The notes beneath the pieces are model-generated. The model saw only the letters and a list, made by a program, of their open reading frames with translations. It did not search any database and was not told the DNA's origin. DNA of 64,000 nucleotides from Gnetum montanum (Eukaryota > Streptophyta > Gnetopsida > Gnetales > Gnetaceae): the NCBI GenBank assembly GCA_015680685.1, contig MNCI01038362.1, positions 213,337-277,336 of the forward strand, written 5' to 3'. The position numbers and the translations under genes are program-made. Below are positions 47,225 to 58,441 of the stretch, piece after piece (positions within the stretch are counted from its first letter, which is position 1; every line of letters begins with the position of its first letter).

Positions 47225-47941
47225 TTATTGAGCTGACCCTTCTGAAGGGTAGTCAGTGTAAGTTGCAACAGGTGCTTCATTCACAGAAGTTATGACCTCT
47301 GAGCTTTCTTCCATGCCTACGTTTTGAATCGCTTGCGTTGCTACTTCGTCACTATGGATCACCACTTCTCTGCCTACGTAAGGCATGTGGATTTCCTGGT
47401 GTATGGGTGAGGAGACAACCCTAAGTTGTGCTAACCACAATGTCCCCAAGATTAGGTTAAACCCGAGCATTTCCTCGACCATGATGAACGTTGCATTTGT
47501 GGGGAACTGGTCCCCTGCAGTGAAGTTTATGTGAACTGTGCCCTTTACCACGACTCGCGCCCCATTGAACGACCTCAGGCATGACATCATTGTAGGTTTG
47601 ATCTGGTTGACCAAGCCTAGCTTGTCTACAATGGGGAAGGGGATGAAATTCATGGCGGCCCCATCATCAACGTGTGCCCTTCGGATCCAGTGTTGGCCAA
47701 CCCAAATTGTGATGAAAAGGAGCACCATAGTCATTTGACCCCTCTCAAGATCTTCCCTAATGGCATCATCACAGAAGGTTAGTTGAGGCTGTTCTAACCC
47801 TGCAGGTGCACAGGGAAGCATGATTGAGTAGATCGCTTCTTCCTCCATTGGCATGTCTTCGTTGACTAGAGTCGCTATCAACATGCAAATCATAGCCTCA
47901 CGATGTGGGATAGATGTCATGATTAAGTCGTACAAGCTCAA
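47225..47941 (-). pseudogene. Aspartic protease region of the Tat/Ogre element
   Basis: One frame of 238 codons. A-H-V-D-D-G-A-A-M-N-F-I-P (around 47650) occupies the place of the protease active site, usually V-D-G-G-S-S or similar, so the catalytic triplet may be altered. F-N-L-I-L-G-T-L-W-L...H-Q-E-I-H-M-P (47470-47380) is the characteristic flap-to-C-terminal segment of Tat/Athila proteases. It is in a different frame from gag. The N-terminal part resembles the gag-protease linker. Confidence 0.78.
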
Positions 47942-48414
47942 TATAGTTTTTTTTTGTTTTAGAGCTTGTTTGACCTATGTGAGGGTGTCTAAGAGGTCTT
48001 GGTCACCCCCTTGTTTGATGCTTTCCTACTCTTCTATTCGTTCCAGAAGACAAATTTCTCGAGGAGGGGCGACTTCGGATCTGGGTTCAGATTCTTGTTG
48101 GCAGAGTGATGTAGGCTGCGTAGTTGTGTCAACCTTCATCTTTGGTGGTGAAGGCACAAATGCAGGGAGTGAAGACATAGGCTTGGGGGTGCCTTGGACA
48201 GTACTTTCCTTCGATGTCTCACCCACGAAGTGGACTTCTTGCCTTGCGGGGTGAGAAGGATGTTCAACTATTTTGCGTGAGATAGGGGTCGCAAGGGCAT
48301 CAGCCCGCTGATGATGAATGGAGCTAGAGGTGTTAACAGGCGGGACTGCATGGCCTTGCTAATAGGTGGCGCAAAGGTGGATGCTTGTGGAGGGACTTTT
48401 AGGACGAATGGCTA

Positions 48415-50747
48415 CTACGAGCTTTGACCAACTGCTAGTGGTGCTAGTGCAGTATGCTGAGGCACACGAACCACGAATGGCTGCTGGGGTGGCCTAGGAT
48501 CACTATCAATGTCGATGACATTGATTACATAACCGACGTTGTTGGTGTTGAAGGGATCTGTGTAGACATACATAGATTGGTTTTCGGGGCGTACTAGGTT
48601 ACTTTCATCCAGCACCAGTTTCCCTTGGTCAATTAATCTCTGTATGTCATCTTGCAATGCTAGATAGTAATCCGTGTTATGACCACACTATTGGTGGTAG
48701 TCACAAAACCTATCCAGCCTAAAACCCCTAGGAACTAGAGGCTCATTGGGTAGGGCCAAAGAGGGGTTCCTAAGGAGCTTGCAGTAGCATTGATGTCTCG
48801 CGATCGCTTCTTTCGACATCTGCTTGTGTTGGATGTATCCTACTACCAATAGCTACTTCAAAAGTTCCAAAGGATTAAGAGGCAATGGGGTGTACTTTGA
48901 GCGATCTTTGCGCTCAAAGTTGGGTTTGGATTATGCAGATGTCTCAAGTGCAGGTATAGTAGGTTGTGGCACGTGGCCCTGTTTGGGGGTGGGGTTAGCC
49001 ATGGGTACGATCAATTTCTTGCTATTATTGCTACCATTGTTATTAGGTTTGGGCTTGGACTTGGTTGCCATAGTGGCCATTGTGGTTGTTGGGGCTTTAT
49101 CCTTATCCTTTTTTGCAAAGGTGTTTTTGTAAGTGATGTAGGCCGGGTCTTTGCTTACCTCGGCTGCATCCTGTATGCTCTTTGTCTGAGCGAAGGCCTG
49201 ACTAAGAGAGCGAGAAGTGAGGTAGTATAGTTTAGACTTGATGAAGTAGTTCATTGCACCCTTAAAGAAAGCCAGTAGGTGGGCCTCCATGATGGGCTCG
49301 CGAATTTTGTTAAGGGTTGCACTCCAATGCTGGATGAACTTTTGGACTGGCTCTAGAGTTTCTTGCTTCACACTCATCAACTGATCTAGCATGGTTTCTG
49401 GCTTTAAGTTATACTTGAAACGCATCACGAACTAGGTCAGCAGCTCTTCCAAAGTTGAAATGGATGAGCATGGCAATGCATGGTACCAATCTAAGGCTTT
49501 CCCAGCTAGGGCCATGGTGAAGACGCAAATGATTGTCTGCAACCATTATTGCAATAACAAAGATTCAGACCTGAAGATGACAAGGTGTGCATTGGGATCT
49601 CCCTCCCCATCATACTTCGTGAAGTGTGGGAGAGACATCCCTTGGGGCAGTGTCAAAGTAGGGATTGCAGGGCTGATGGGGTCATCCTGGTAGAAGTTCA
49701 TGACTTGTACCATGTTAGACCCAATAGCTTTGAGGCATTTTATTTCCTCAGTGAGGATCTGGATGAGCTGGAACACTTGGTCCAGACCTGATGACATTGT
49801 GGATGGTTGGGGAGCTACAAAGGTAGCTCCCACCTATGGTATGGTAGGGGTGGCAGCGTGACCCATCGATGGTACCGTTGGGACAACCCCCGCGAGTGGT
49901 GCTACTTGTGTTGTCCACCATCCTACAGGTGGTGTTGTTAGAGCAGCAACCACAGGTTGGGCTACCGGATGAACCACTTGTGTCACGGATAGTGTAGACC
50001 ATAGCCCCGTGTTGGGTTGTACCATCTGTGAGGCTTGGTACGCTTGAGAGTAGACGTAGTGAGACATCTGCGATGGTTGCGGGGTAGGCAAAGAAGCAAA
50101 TGGGGCCCACCATGTGGACGAGTCGAGGCCCACCATGTGGACGAGCCAGGGCCCGCCACAGTGGGTGAAACAAACGTGAATATAGGAATGGAAACAGAAG
50201 TGGCGTACGATTGTGAAGTAGGCATGATATGAACATGTGGCAGGGTAGCTATGATTGACGCATGATGTGCTATAAGAATAGACTGTTGAACAATTTGCAA
50301 AGGAATAGTAGCTACAAACGAAACAGGTGAAACAAGTGAAAGAGAACATTGAAACGCCGTGGGATTGGCATGGCTACCCATAGCAGTTGTAATCACAGGT
50401 TGGAGAAGCGTAGGAGTAATCACAAAGGAAGTGGTGATAGACATCGGCTTGGCCCAAAAGGACTAGGTAGGAGGGACAGGAACGAGGTTGGTTGGACCTC
50501 CCTCGTCTGATTGGGAATCAAGTTCCTCCTATCCGTCCTGAAAGGTGTCATCTTGGTTGGATGCTGTGTTCTGTTGCTCCCTAAGCCTAGCCAACTGGAT
50601 TAGTTGTTCTAGAAGACTTTGGTCTATCTGTGTCAAAGCTAAGAAAACATTGGGAGCGGGAAAAAACTCCTTCCCGTTGTAGTAAGCAAACTCGAAGCTA
50701 TGTTTTTCCTCGAGTTCATGTACATCCAAAGGCAAATTTGCTTGCAC
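48415..50747 (-). pseudogene. Gag of the Tat/Ogre element
   Basis: Minus strand. The first part (50747 to about 50350, M-Q-A-N-L-P-L-D-V) is in one frame and the rest in another, with in-frame stops mostly TAG. Pro/Thr/Val-rich N-terminal half; capsid core from 49830 (M-S-L-P-H-F-T-K-Y-D-G-E-G-D-P-N-A-H, then M-R-F-K-Y at 49428 and F-I-Q-H-W-S-A-T-L-N-K-I-R-E-P near 49330). A Lys-rich stretch is followed by C-D-Y-H-Q...C-G-H-N-T-D-Y-Y-L-A-L-Q near 48690-48650, the C-terminal motif seen in Tat-lineage gag. Ends at 48415. Confidence 0.83.
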
Positions 50748-50985
50748 CTTTGCACAGAGGAAGCTGTAACACTCATGTTATTGAGCTAATCCCTCAGGTC
50801 CTCAATTTTGGATCTTGAGGGATCAACGTGTTTCCAACGTCGGGTCCAACAGTTATTCAGCACTAGTAGGGCCTTGAAACGTGATGGGAACTTCAACGTT
50901 GAAGGTGTAAGCGACAGTGTTCGAAAAATCCATTGTTAAGTAAGTAGTTATGCAAAAAGTGCAAAAGAATAAGGAAACTGGAAAA

Positions 50986-51545
50986 TAGCAAAAATAAGGC
51001 TTTATGTCTTGTCGAATTCTTGAAGAACCGTCGAGGCGACCGATCTACACCACACAAAGCGTAAACAATCACAAAAGGGTGTCGCATTTATGCTTGTGCG
51101 CGATAGGGTACAGAACGCGTGCAAGAGTACCGTAAGACAGGTTTATTTAATGATCAAAGGCTTTACGTCTCGCAAGGTCCCCAAGGAACCATCAAAGTGA
51201 CCGATCTGTACCATGCGCAATGGGGTACAGAAGGCATGCAAGACTACCGTAAGGCGGGCAAGCTAACTAGTGATCAAAGGCTTTACGTCTCGTAGGGTCC
51301 CAGAGGAACCGTCGAAGCGACTGACCTGTACCACATGCAATGGGGTATAGAATGCATGCAAGACTACTGTAAGACAAGCTAGTTAACTGGTGATCGGAGG
51401 CCTTGTGTTCTGTAGGGCTCCTAAGGAACCGTCGAGGCAACTGATCTGCACCGCACAAAGAGAAAACAACCGCACAAGGGTGTCGCGTTTACGCTTATGC
51501 GTATTAGGGTGCAGAAGGCTCACAAAACTACTGTGACATGTGGAA
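50986..51545 (-). repeat. Tandem repeats (120 bp) in the Tat/Ogre leader
   Basis: Units begin with gatcaaaggctttacgtctc at 51152 and 51272 and gatcggaggccttgtgttct at 51392, an exact 120-bp spacing. An older, longer unit begins near 50986 and a partial one runs to 51545. Each contains the words gaaccgtcgaggcgacc and tgcaagactaccgtaag. The array lies between primer site and gag. Confidence 0.88.
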
Positions 51546-51559
51546 AAGACACCAAAAGG

Positions 51560-51576
51560 CCCTCCTTCTAGCGCCA
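51560..51576 (-). other. Primer binding site candidate of the Tat/Ogre element
   Basis: Minus strand TGGCGCTAGAAGGAGGG, seven bases after the 5' LTR end; begins with TGG as expected for pairing to a tRNA CCA end. The tRNA was not assigned. Confidence 0.6.
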
Positions 51577-51582
51577 AAAACC

Positions 51583-53027
51583 TGTAGCAGCCGAAAATGT
51601 CAGCGGCTGAAAAACGCCAAGAGGTCGACGAATGCAATAGTTAGAATGCAGTTAGAAAAGTGCACCGTTCTGAACCTACAAGCTTGCTCTATCAAGATGG
51701 ATACAGTAATTTGCATAGCATTAAGGAGTGTAGAGATCTCGAGAGTAACCAGGACGTGTAGAGAAAAATGGTTATGTGCTTGGGCGTAGACTCGAGAGCT
51801 AACAATGCAAAAATTCTACCAAGGTGGTAGAAAGGGAACAGAACAAAATGCCAGCCGAAAATGCTAACTGTTTACAGTGTCAAACATAAAGCTTACAATG
51901 CTTAATGCCCAATGTTACAATGCTTGTTTTGTTTTTTAGAACATCATGGGCCAACCAAGAAATTGTCTAACCCTTTGAGCACTGCTCATCGGGGTATTTA
52001 TAGGGCTAAAGGACACACAGAAGTGATGGTTTGGATGCCACGTGCCTTGGGCCCACATTGACTTTCTTATGCTGCACGTGCCATGCATGACCGTTGGACC
52101 TGCATGACTGTTGTAATGCAAGCCTGCCATGCCATAACTGTGAGCCTGTGACGCCGTAATTGCACCGCCAGTGTTTGGAGACGTGTGCCAATGGTACAAT
52201 TAGGTGAAGTGCATTGATGTTGCACAACCACCCGCATGCTTTGCTGTGTTTCATAGCATAGCATGTCCGGCGTAGCGTAGCACCTTGTCATGTGTTCTGC
52301 TACATGCAAGCTGCATACTTGCTACGCTATGCTACACTATGTAGCGTAGTGACTGACCTTAGTCACGAAAACTTTGTCAATTTGCAAACTTTGCTTTCTA
52401 CGTTGTGAGACTTGTAAACTTGCTAATTCTGCCATTTGAGCTACCTTCTGTCTCTTCCGCAGGATTGCTACACCTTGCTGTGCCATGTAGCTCAGCGTAG
52501 CATAGAAGCAGACATGGTCTACCGCTTCCTGACGAAAAGGGACATTGCTAAAGGACTTGAAGTTGGGCAATGGAATTAGCTGTATAGCTTTTACCATACT
52601 ACGCTACGCTACATAGGGTAGGATAGCGTGGCACTTCATCCTGCAATCATTTTCTGAAGCTTACTACGCTACATAGCGGGGTGTAGCATAGCGTAGCAGA
52701 CTTCGTGACTTAGAAAACNTGCTACATAGCGGGGTGTAGCATAGCATAGCAGACTTCGTGACTTAGAAAACTTGCTAAATTATTTCGAGCATCCTGAGCG
52801 CTGCTGTCAACTCTGCGCACCATTTCTGAGCAGGCTGTCAACTGGGCAAACTACCTAGGTGGATAGGTAGGATGATCCATAGAGCCTGTTTACACCCAAA
52901 GTAGAAAGTTTGCTGAACTAGCCAGCCTGCATTCAGAGCATTCTCCTCCTGGAGAACTATCGTAGCGTTGCGTGAATTGCAAGGCTTGGTGAAGCGAGAA
53001 TGACTTTGAATTTTTTCGGGTGTTTCA
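51583..53027 (-). repeat. 5' LTR of the Tat/Ogre element (1445 bp)
   Basis: Partner of 35001-36566, with the same TGTAGC and TTTCA ends, but it lacks about 200 bp near 51640. It contains the single-N joint at 52719 with its duplicated flank. Confidence 0.88.
52719..52719. other. Single-N joint with duplicated flanks
   Basis: About 48 bases before the N (gctacatagcggggtgtagc onward to tagaaaac) are repeated after it with one difference. The other LTR (36250-36310) has one copy. Confidence 0.85.
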
Positions 53028-53032
53028 ATAAC

Positions 53033-53843
53033 CATGTTGTGTCTTCTGTGATAGTGAGGTAATGAAATCCTTCTACCTCTATAACTTATACATATGATTT
53101 TTGCTAACAAGAATAATGGCAATACCTTTGTCATCATTAGACTTAGAGATTTTACAAAAATCTTTTTCAAATTCAACATGATACCCATTGTGACATAATT
53201 GTCCCACACTTAATAAATTCTTTGAAAGATCTAGAACGAAATAGATATGGGAAATAACATATTTGTTACCTTGAGTTGTTGTGAAGGTAAGCGATCCAAT
53301 TCCAATAATGGTTAGCTTCTTTCCATTACCTATAGTTACCTTTTCATCATATTTTTCTAAACTTGAGAATAATTTCTGATTCCTTGTCATGTGATTGTTG
53401 CACCCACTATCAACATATCAAATATTATTGTTGTTGCAAGAATTTGATACCTTTGTAAAGATCAAGAGTTGATCTTTCTCCTTTTCAATATAAAATAATT
53501 GCTCACCTTTTTGTATATCTTCATGTTCTACAATTTTTGCTTTACCTTTCTTTTCATATCACTTTCTAGATCAACATTCTAGAGTATTGTGGGTGTTGGT
53601 ACCACAAAAATCACAATGCATACTTTCATTTTTTTGATTTAATCTTTCATGACCATGACCTCAGGATCTTGTATGACCATGTCCACATCCTCTAATTGAG
53701 GATCTGCTTGAGGATTGTTGATTTTGATTTTGATGGAACATCCTCTAAAATTATACTTGAAATGCATTTGTTATTAACTCCTCATGATCAACAATCCTTT
53801 GCTCATATGTCCTTAAGCTTCTTATGAGCTTAGTCATGGTCAT
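53033..53843 (-). pseudogene. Copia gag C terminus with zinc knuckle, and protease
   Basis: Minus strand. C-D-F-C-G-T-N-T-H-N-T-L-E-C (53615-53574) is a perfect CX2CX4HX4C knuckle. The copia protease site D-S-G-C-N-N-H-M-T (D-S-G at 53411-53403) is intact; the Trp two residues upstream appears as TGA. Downstream, 53390-53080 encodes the typical pre-integrase lead-in with N-L-L-S-V-G-Q-L. Cut at 53033 by the Tat/Ogre element and at 53843 by a solo LTR. Confidence 0.87.
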
Positions 53844-54774
53844 TGATGAGCGACAAGGTACCCTTACGCTCAACCATACGAATATGAGTGTTTCACGCAT
53901 GATCCGGTTGAATTCCAAGGACTAAGTGCTTATGCACCCTTGTGGAACAAGGACAAGTTGGTTGATCGTTGTCTTCCCAAGCTTACCTGTATGTCACAAT
54001 TCTATGGTTAAATAAGCTTGAGGCATATGATTTTTATAGCTTTTATATTTTTATGTGCTACACTGGTAGGGAAGGAGAGAGGTAACTAAGTGACTAATTT
54101 AACTTAACTACTCATTAACTAAGTTCTAACTAATCCTAACACCAGCATCCGTTCCCACTTCCCATACACATCCTGAATCAGTGCAACACTACTGGGATTA
54201 CCAAACACTAATCGTTACTAGGTTACCAAGCATTACATGCATGCTCAAAGTGGTCGTGCTTGTGTAATTTAATGATTTTCTTAATTTGATCAAAATGAAT
54301 TACTGTGCTAATAACATAAATGTAAAGTGCATAAAATAAAATAAATGCATAAGAAAATAAAATAAAAGAAATGTGTAAGAAAACAAATCTCAAGTGTTGC
54401 AAGGATGAATTGAAGAGCTTGTCTTTATTGCCATACACATGGTGTACTCAGGTACACAATGCTCAAATAAAGATCCGTCCACACTTAGACCTCCTACTGC
54501 GGGTAGTTGGAAAATACTCTAACTTTCAAATAGACTATAAGAGTTTCACTACCTTACTGCTAAAAGGCTTCTCCACTAAAATACTTCCTTTCTAAAAGAC
54601 TTCCTTTTCCAATTGTGTGCATGGGCATTGTATTTATAGGCTTGGGAGCAACTACTAGAGTAACCTCTCTAATAATTAGAATAACTCCTAGAGTAACCAC
54701 TCTAATAATTAGAATAACTACTAGAGTAACTACTCTAATAATTAGAATAACTGCTAGAGTAACCGCTCTGATCA
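53844..54774 (-). repeat. Solo Athila-like LTR (931 bp) in copia gag
   Basis: In reverse orientation its R/U5 half aligns with LTR B (29640-29712 and upstream). TATA-like 'tatttatagg' near 54630. Flanking 5-mers gtcat (53839-53843) and atcat (54775-54779) are a target duplication with one change, and the gag reading continues across it. Upstream of the TATA box the U3 consists of 33-bp tandem repeats (starts at 54655, 54688, 54721 and 54754) instead of GATATC palindromes. Confidence 0.85.
54655..54774 (-). repeat. 33-bp tandem repeats in the solo LTR U3
   Basis: Units ctagagtaac-n-actctaataattagaata at an exact 33-bp spacing, 3.6 copies. Each contains an inverted repeat agagta/tactct. Confidence 0.9.
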
Positions 54775-55322
54775 ATCATCTTATCAAAATCTCTTGCTTC
54801 TTCAATAGCCATGATGATAGGATCATATCGTCTGGTTACTCTTCAAAGGATCTTTTCAACAACATGTCTTTCCTCAAGCATTTTTCCACAAGATTCAAGT
54901 CCATTTCGCACTTGTTGAGATTGGTTGAAGTATTGATTAATATTCTTTGAATCTAGCATGCACAAAGATTCAAAATTGTTCCTTAATACTTATAACTTGA
55001 CACACAAACTTTTGATGATCCCTTGTATGCAATCTCTAGTGCATCCCATGCAACTTTGCTAGTTTGAAGCATGATAATTTTAGGAAAGATTATCACATCT
55101 AGCCTAGATTGAATGATGAATAATGCTTTTGCATATTTCTTACAAAGCTCCTTGACTTAATTCTTTTATTCTTTCTTCAAGGCTCAAAATGTTTCTTGAT
55201 CAACATCTTTAAACCCATCTTCAACAAAATCCCACAGATCTTGTAAGATAAAAAAATGTTTGCATCTTGATTACTCAATACTCATAATTCTCTCCATTGA
55301 AGATAGGAACTTGAAAAGACAT
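54775..55322 (-). pseudogene. Copia gag, N-terminal part
   Basis: Minus strand from ATG 55322-55320: M-S-F-Q-V-P-I-F-N-G-E-N-Y-E-Y, then the conserved Trp changed to TGA and I-K-M-Q-T-F-F. Further on come V-E-D-G-F-K-D-V-D-Q-E-T, S-K-V-A-W-D-A-L, and A-I-E-E-A-R-D-F-D-K-M next to the solo LTR. This is the canonical copia gag (UBN2 type). Frameshifts are present. Confidence 0.85.
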
Positions 55323-55380
55323 GAATCCATGATTTTGGGCCATTCTGAAGAGATCAGTTCTCAAGAATATGAACTAACTT

Positions 55381-55392
55381 GCTCCGATACCA
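55381..55392 (-). other. Primer binding site of the copia element, tRNA-iMet
   Basis: Minus strand TGGTATCGGAGC, one mismatch to the iMet primer site TGGTATCAGAGC, two bases from the LTR end. Confidence 0.8.
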
Positions 55393-55394
55393 AA

Positions 55395-55737
55395 TGAAGA
55401 ATCTAAAGGGCCTTAGATATATGATCTAAGCTAAAAGAAAATAAAAAACTTAGTTAGAACAAACACACTCTTATGAAAGTCTCTTAAATTCTCTTACTAA
55501 TGAATATGTGCTGCTATAATTATATAGGCCTTAATCTCCCAAGAATAGATTTGGAGAGATAAGCCAAATCTAGGAAATCATGGGGATGACCCTTATTATC
55601 TTATTTAAGGATCTTCTTAATAAGGGATGAACCAATCATGGGATTAAATAGGAATTATATAAATAGGATCTCATCTTATTTAATATAGATTTATGGATGA
55701 GATCTATCTAATTCTTTTATGAAACATCTACTCATCA
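55395..55737 (-). repeat. 5' LTR of the copia element (candidate limits)
   Basis: The primer-proximal end is well placed (minus-strand ...TTCTTCA). The outer end is placed at minus-strand TGATGAGTAGATG (55737) because of the TG start, giving 343 bp. No second copy exists in the window to confirm it. Confidence 0.5.
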
Positions 55738-55769
55738 TATTCCACATTCTTATTAATAAATTGTACATC

Positions 55770-56400
55770 TTGGTCATAGTTGTTGATTTTACTAAATTTA
55801 ATTGGGTGTTTTTCATGTGATACAAAATTGAAACTTATTTTTTATTAAAATCCTTTTGCACATCAGTTAAAACATAATTTGGTTGTAAAATCAAACTAAT
55901 TCAAAGTGATAACGGTATTGAATTCGATATGGGTTCTTTTTTTCAAGAAAAAGATATCGATCATAATATTGCTACCTTGCAAAAAAATGACATACTTAAA
56001 TAAAAAAATTAACATCTTCTAAATGTTGCTCGATCTTTAAGATTTCAAGTTGATCTACCTTTACATTTTTTGAGGATATATGTTCTCATCACTGTCTATC
56101 TTATCACTTGTACCCCCACACCTATTTTATCTAATCGAACCCCTCATGAAGTTCTTTTCAATTATAAACATTTGTATTCTCATCTTTGAGTTTTTGGATG
56201 TCTATGATATGCTAATACATTTTTTGATAAAAAATCAAAGTTTTATCCATGAGCTAAAACATGTGTTTTTCTTAGTTATCCTTACATTCAAAAGGGATAC
56301 AAGCTATTTAACTTGCATACTAAAAGACCATCATTGTTAAATGATGGATGAAATTCTAGATCCAAAAACTTGATGTTTTAATGAAATTTTAATATTTTTT
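55770..56400 (+). pseudogene. Copia integrase relic, second element
   Basis: Plus strand, opposite to the neighbouring copia element. V-V-D-F-T-K-F, then I-Q-S-D-N-G-I-E-F (about 55890), L-N-V-A-R-S-L-R-F-Q (about 56030), and L-S-N-R-T-P-H-E-V-L-F (about 56130). The region after it (to 56340) keeps the G-C-L-Y-A and G-Y-K-L-F-N-L type landmarks of the copia integrase C-terminal half. Frameshifts and stops throughout; no LTRs or other domains found nearby. Confidence 0.78.
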
Positions 56401-57819
56401 CTTACAACGAGTCGATCATGAGTCGTGGTTATTGTATCCACTTTTTTGATCTCGCAATTACCAAGAAAAATTGTGGTTTCATCGTTGTCTCACCTTAGTT
56501 TGAGCATAAAACTCCCTAAAAATGACATCTAAAGGTATATTTTCAACTTTTAGAGGCCTCTAGGGACCATTTTAGCTCATAACCTAGCATATGAGCATCA
56601 CTTTTGGTAATCCTAAGAAGTTCAAAAATAAAAATTTTTCTAAGTGTCCTAGGTAATGTTGACGTTGACACTAATGTAGCATTGACATCAACCCTAGACC
56701 ACCTTGTCCACCAGTGACAAAACTACTTCTTAGCCTTTATTTTAATCCTATAGTATCCCATATGACTTGTCCATAGTAGTCTCAACATGATAAGTATAAA
56801 CTTTTAGCATTTTGGCAAATTGACCTTACGACCTTAGGAGCAAAATTTTTGGAAGTGTTGTATTGACGTTAGCGTTAACACCTCTATCACCATGCTTAGC
56901 TCATTCACATCAATTACCTACATTTTAGCTTCAATTTTAGCTCCTTGGGCTCTCTAGTAACTAGTTGACCTTGATTCCAAGGTATCAAATATTAATTTTA
57001 GCAAGTTTAGAGGCAATCTTATGGGATAAGTCTCAAAATTTTTCTAAGTGTGATAGCTGATGCTGATGCTAATGCTAGTGTTAGTGTCACCCTAATTGCA
57101 TCAACATCAACTTAAGGTCATCAGGATTAGTGGTCAATATTATTCCCTCAACCTAAAAGCTACTTGGTATTTGAGCCTTATTATGTTAAATTTCGATATT
57201 ACTTCGAGTGTCCCAAAGGCTTGAAATGACAACTTTGAAAAATGCTATAAAATTTTCTTAGTTCTTAGTTAATGACCATGTTGACACTTATGTGACCTAC
57301 ATCATATGATCTTTATCCTTCATACACCGCATTTAATATCATCTCCCAGCATCCTAAGCTCCTTAGCATCATCACACAATAAATTGACAATAGTTTGAAT
57401 ATTAGAAGGAGTCTGGGAGGTTTAGAATCATAATTTGGAAAACATTGGAAAATTTTGTCTATCTATTGGTGACACTAACATTGACATACTTCTCTCTTAC
57501 TTAGTGATGTCAATCTCACAATTCAAACTCACCAAAAATGAACTCCACATGAACTTTGGTTAACTTTGGAATCAAATTTAGCAATCCTAAGCCTATAAAT
57601 GTTGGATCAAAACCAAAATTCAATATCAGTTTATTTAGATGCAAAGCACTTTTTTAAATTTTAAGAAATCAAGAGGATGAACATCTACCTTCTTCATAGC
57701 TCCCTCATGATCCATGATCATCACAACTTTGCCTAGTAGTTCATGAGTTCAATTTGACAACTAAGTCTTCAACATTCAAAGCATTGATGTTGATGCAACA
57801 TCAACGTGAATTTGGTAGT

Positions 57820-57820
57820 N
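57820..57820. other. Single-N joint with duplicated flanks
   Basis: About 60 bases before the N (aactaagtcttca to tttggtagt) recur immediately after it with one or two differences. Confidence 0.85.
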
Positions 57821-58406
57821 TAACTAAGTCTTCAGAATTCAAAGCATTGATGTTGATGCAACATCAACGTGAATTTGGTAGTTCTCACATCACAACCCTA
57901 GAGTTAGAATTTTTTAGCTCCAACATCACTTGTTAGATAGTTAGTCAAAACAACCCTATTTTGGCTTTACATTGATTCTAGACCATGCTTGAAGCTTCCT
58001 TACTCCCATATTCATCATTCAAATGTTTAATTATAACACTAAACACCCATTTTACTCATAAAATAAGCTTTTATTGTTGATGTTATATCTCTTACGTTTT
58101 TTACCAACACTTATAGCTTTAGCCCTCCCTAGAAGATCGAGACTTGTCATTCATTTAATCAAGCATTTTATTATTTAGGATGGAAACTGAGACTCTTTTC
58201 CAAATAAAAAATTCCCCATTTTCATTAATATTATATTTTTTTATTCACTTTTCCATACTTAGCTTTTGTTTTATATCACTAGATAATTTGCTTCTATACT
58301 AAGTTTTTATTCACATTGAATAGGTTAATTTAGTTTATCACTCAAACTTATTATTTCTCTTCTACCCCCATCCCCCACCCTACCCCACCACACACACAAA
58401 ATCTCT

Positions 58407-58441
58407 NNNNNNNNNNNNNNNNNNNNNCCCCCCCCCCCCCC
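58407..58441. other. Assembly gap (21 N) followed by a C homopolymer
   Basis: N at 58407-58427, then 14 consecutive C at 58428-58441. A Pro-codon/CA-rich low-complexity stretch precedes it (58365-58400). Confidence 0.97.

Larger units (their letters stand above)
35001..53027 (-). mobile_element. Tat/Ogre-lineage Ty3/gypsy element (18,027 bp) with an antisense split gene
   Basis: Bounded by LTRs TGTAGC...TTTCA (plus-strand view) and the perfect target duplication ATAAC (34996-35000 and 53028-53032); copia sequence continues on both sides. Minus-strand order: 5' LTR (51583-53027), primer site, tandem-repeat leader, gag, protease, a 6 kb middle region, RT, RNase H, a second RNase H, integrase without chromodomain, 1.2 kb 3' region, purine tract, 3' LTR (35001-36566). 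The second RNase H, the gag C-terminal C-D-Y-H-Q motif and the protease N-L-I-L-G motif indicate the Tat/Ogre lineage. The middle region carries a plus-strand multi-exon gene and hairpin-rich repeat clusters. All coding parts are broken by stops and frame changes. Confidence 0.9.
24024..55737 (-). mobile_element. Ty1/copia element split by four (perhaps five) later insertions
   Basis: Five pieces, read in order on the minus strand, give one copia element. 55737-54775: LTR, iMet primer site, gag. 53843-53033: zinc knuckle and protease. 35000-33991: pre-integrase and integrase. 33436-31330: integrase end, RT and RNase H. 24254-24024: end of RNase H and 3' tail. Together they are about 5.1 kb, the usual size of a copia element. 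The coding text resumes on the other side of each insert and the inserts carry target duplications (perfect for three, one mismatch for the fourth). Its 3' LTR was not found; it may lie beyond chromovirus copy 2 or be deleted. The element is dead: many stops, and the RT box reads Y-V-N-D. Confidence 0.88.
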
